From positions 1 to 7,694 of the forward strand of contig JAFARV010000661.1 in the NCBI GenBank assembly GCA_019245255.1: 7,694 nucleotides of DNA, read 5' to 3'. How positions within the stretch are numbered: the stretch's first letter is position 1; the number at the start of each line of letters is the position of its first letter. This DNA is from Acidobacteriaceae bacterium (lineage in GTDB: Bacteria; Acidobacteriota; Terriglobia; Bryobacterales; Bryobacteraceae). Made by a program: the position numbers and the translations under genes. Below are positions 6,779-7,694 of this stretch, piece by piece. The notes beneath the pieces were generated by a model. The model was not told where the DNA came from, made no database searches, and was given only the letters and a program-made list of their open reading frames with translations.

Positions 6779-7483
6779 CTAAACCCGCCGCGCCAATTCG
6801 CCCTTCTCCCGAACCCGCCACTGCTCCCCGGCTTGTTCCACCACTGCGGGACTGACGAGAAGAAAAGGGATACCAGTCGCGCCATCTTCAAACTCCGGCA
6901 CCTCGAACAATTGGGCAAGACCCTCACTGCGCAAATAGCCCTCCTGCAGCTTTAGCCCGGGTTCAGGCACGACATAGGATCTGCCGGAATCTTCGATGAG
7001 ATGATAAATTCCCCCTTCCTTCACTGCAAACTTGGGATCGCCTCCGGAACGCCAGATCTCGTCGACATTTGCAGCTCCGAAACTCATGGGCCGGTACTTG
7101 CGAGACCACTTCTGGGGCTGTTCATTGTAGGTCTCGACTAACTCCCGTTCGAATGGTGCGAGAGCACGGGAGACGCTCGCGGCAGTCCGGCCAGGCATTC
7201 GCGGGGCGGATTCGATAACGGGAGGTACTTCTCGATGGGACTTTCCCGATCGCGTGACCGAACCTTCCAGTGACCTGAGTAACTCGGACGAGATAGGCTC
7301 CCGCTTCGCAAGCTGAGCAATTTGGGCGCAAAGCAGCGCGTACGTGGGGTCGCCCGATTTCAGGCGGTGCGCACATTTTCGAAGTTTGCCGCGCAGCTCA
7401 CGATCCTGCTCGATTGCTTCTTCAAGGTATCTCCGCAGCGCGGCGCGCAGCTGTTCATCCTGCATGTGAAATCCCGCGCTCAC
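6779..7483 (-). CDS. Unrecognised 234-residue soluble protein, middle gene of the operon
   Basis: I do not recognise this protein with certainty. Three parts are visible. Residues about 8-73 are charged amphipathic helices. Residues about 75-108 form a Pro/Ser/Arg-rich linker. Residues about 109-234 form an apparent compact domain with alternating hydrophobic strands, including FAVKEGGIYHLIED (152-165), VVPEPGLKL (171-179), GLAQLFEVPEF (188-198), and a final EQWRVREKGELARRV. There is no signal peptide or membrane helix, so it is cytoplasmic. The GTG start at 7483 overlaps the stop of the preceding gene as GTGA, which favours translational coupling. The in-frame ATG at 7465 (residue 7) is the alternative. 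It stops 3 bases before the TolQ-like gene, so it probably works with that membrane protein, perhaps as an adaptor on its cytoplasmic tail; that role is inference only. Confidence 0.75.
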   Translation of the reverse strand: MSAGFHMQDEQLRAALRRYLEEAIEQDRELRGKLRKCAHRLKSGDPTYALLCAQIAQLAKREPISSELLRSLEGSVTRSGKSHREVPPVIESAPRMPGRTAASVSRALAPFERELVETYNEQPQKWSRKYRPMSFGAANVDEIWRSGGDPKFAVKEGGIYHLIEDSGRSYVVPEPGLKLQEGYLRSEGLAQLFEVPEFEDGATGIPFLLVSPAVVEQAGEQWRVREKGELARRV

Positions 7484-7694
7484 CTGCCTGACTTGGTAGC
7501 CGAACTACGGTCCGCATCCTTCACGATCCCGATGAGGAGCGCCTGGAGACCCTTGATAAACGGTGGAATCAACTCAATCTGGTCGGATGTCTGGCTCCGC
7601 TGATCGGCCATGAACTGGCGGACGCGTTCGAGCGCACGCGTGAATAAAGCGTCCGAGGGCAGGTCCAGCCGGGGATAACCGATGCTCTCTGCCG
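7480..7694 (-). CDS. C-terminal fragment of an unknown gene, first of the operon seen
   Basis: On the minus strand one frame is open from the window edge to TGA at 7480-7482, giving about 70 residues of a protein whose start lies beyond 7694. It begins AESIGYPRLDLPSDALFTRA and continues with amphipathic helices (LERVRQFMADQ and FIKGLQALLIGIVKDAD), ending in a polar Ser/Lys/Arg tail. I do not recognise the family. There is no convincing membrane helix in the part seen. The frame is supported by its stop codon sharing GTGA with the start of the next gene, a typical operon junction. Knowing the missing N-terminal part would probably identify the whole three-gene unit. Confidence 0.65.
   Translation of the reverse strand, partial: AESIGYPRLDLPSDALFTRALERVRQFMADQRSQTSDQIELIPPFIKGLQALLIGIVKDADRSSATKSGR

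Noticed and set aside
5435..7694. A complete Zorya defence system
   Set aside because: Only the stator-like topology and long tail fit. No OmpA/MotB-like ZorB, helicase or nuclease effector is visible, and the 234-residue gene does not match a Zorya component that I know.

Overview
The window looks like chromosomal DNA of a moderately GC-rich, Gram-negative-type soil bacterium. A Tat-exported oxidoreductase, a poxvirus-type topoisomerase IB, a YceI protein, a GlcG-like protein and a large SDR with a C-terminal anchor together recall Acidobacteria, but this is an inference from gene content and no rRNA or other phylogenetic marker is present. Genes are densely packed, with several convergent pairs overlapping at their stop codons. 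There is no sign of an insertion sequence, integrase, tRNA, rRNA or CRISPR array.

Layout. Bases 1-147 hold the C-terminal end of an unrecognised plus-strand gene, closed by a strong intrinsic terminator (147-174). A possible tiny membrane protein (204-365, plus) lies between it and a HAD-family phosphatase (355-1065, minus). Divergent from the phosphatase is topoisomerase IB (1113-2216, plus). It meets a YceI-family protein (2213-2755, minus) tail to tail over a shared TTAA. Divergent from YceI is a C-terminally anchored SDR oxidoreductase (2853-3860, plus). It converges on a GlcG/HbpS-like protein (3876-4292, minus), which is divergent from a Tat-exported glucose-fructose-oxidoreductase-like protein (4327-5448, plus). 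Bases 1-5448 therefore form a string of single housekeeping or accessory genes in alternating orientation with no obvious common pathway. The GlcG and GFOR-like genes may share a 34-base divergent control region containing a 10-base palindrome.

The right end (5435-7694, minus) is different. It is a tightly coupled run of three genes read right to left: the end of an unknown gene (7480-7694), a 234-residue unknown protein (6779-7483; GTGA overlap with the preceding gene), and a 446-residue membrane protein (5435-6775; TTG start 3 bases after the previous TAG). The last protein has the three-helix layout and glycine-rich TM2 of MotA/TolQ/ExbB stator proteins, but carries a long helical cytoplasmic tail of about 250 residues. 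That layout resembles ZorA-like stator proteins, but no OmpA/MotB/ExbD partner or Zorya effector is visible because the operon runs off the window. This cassette is the best candidate for an undescribed system here.
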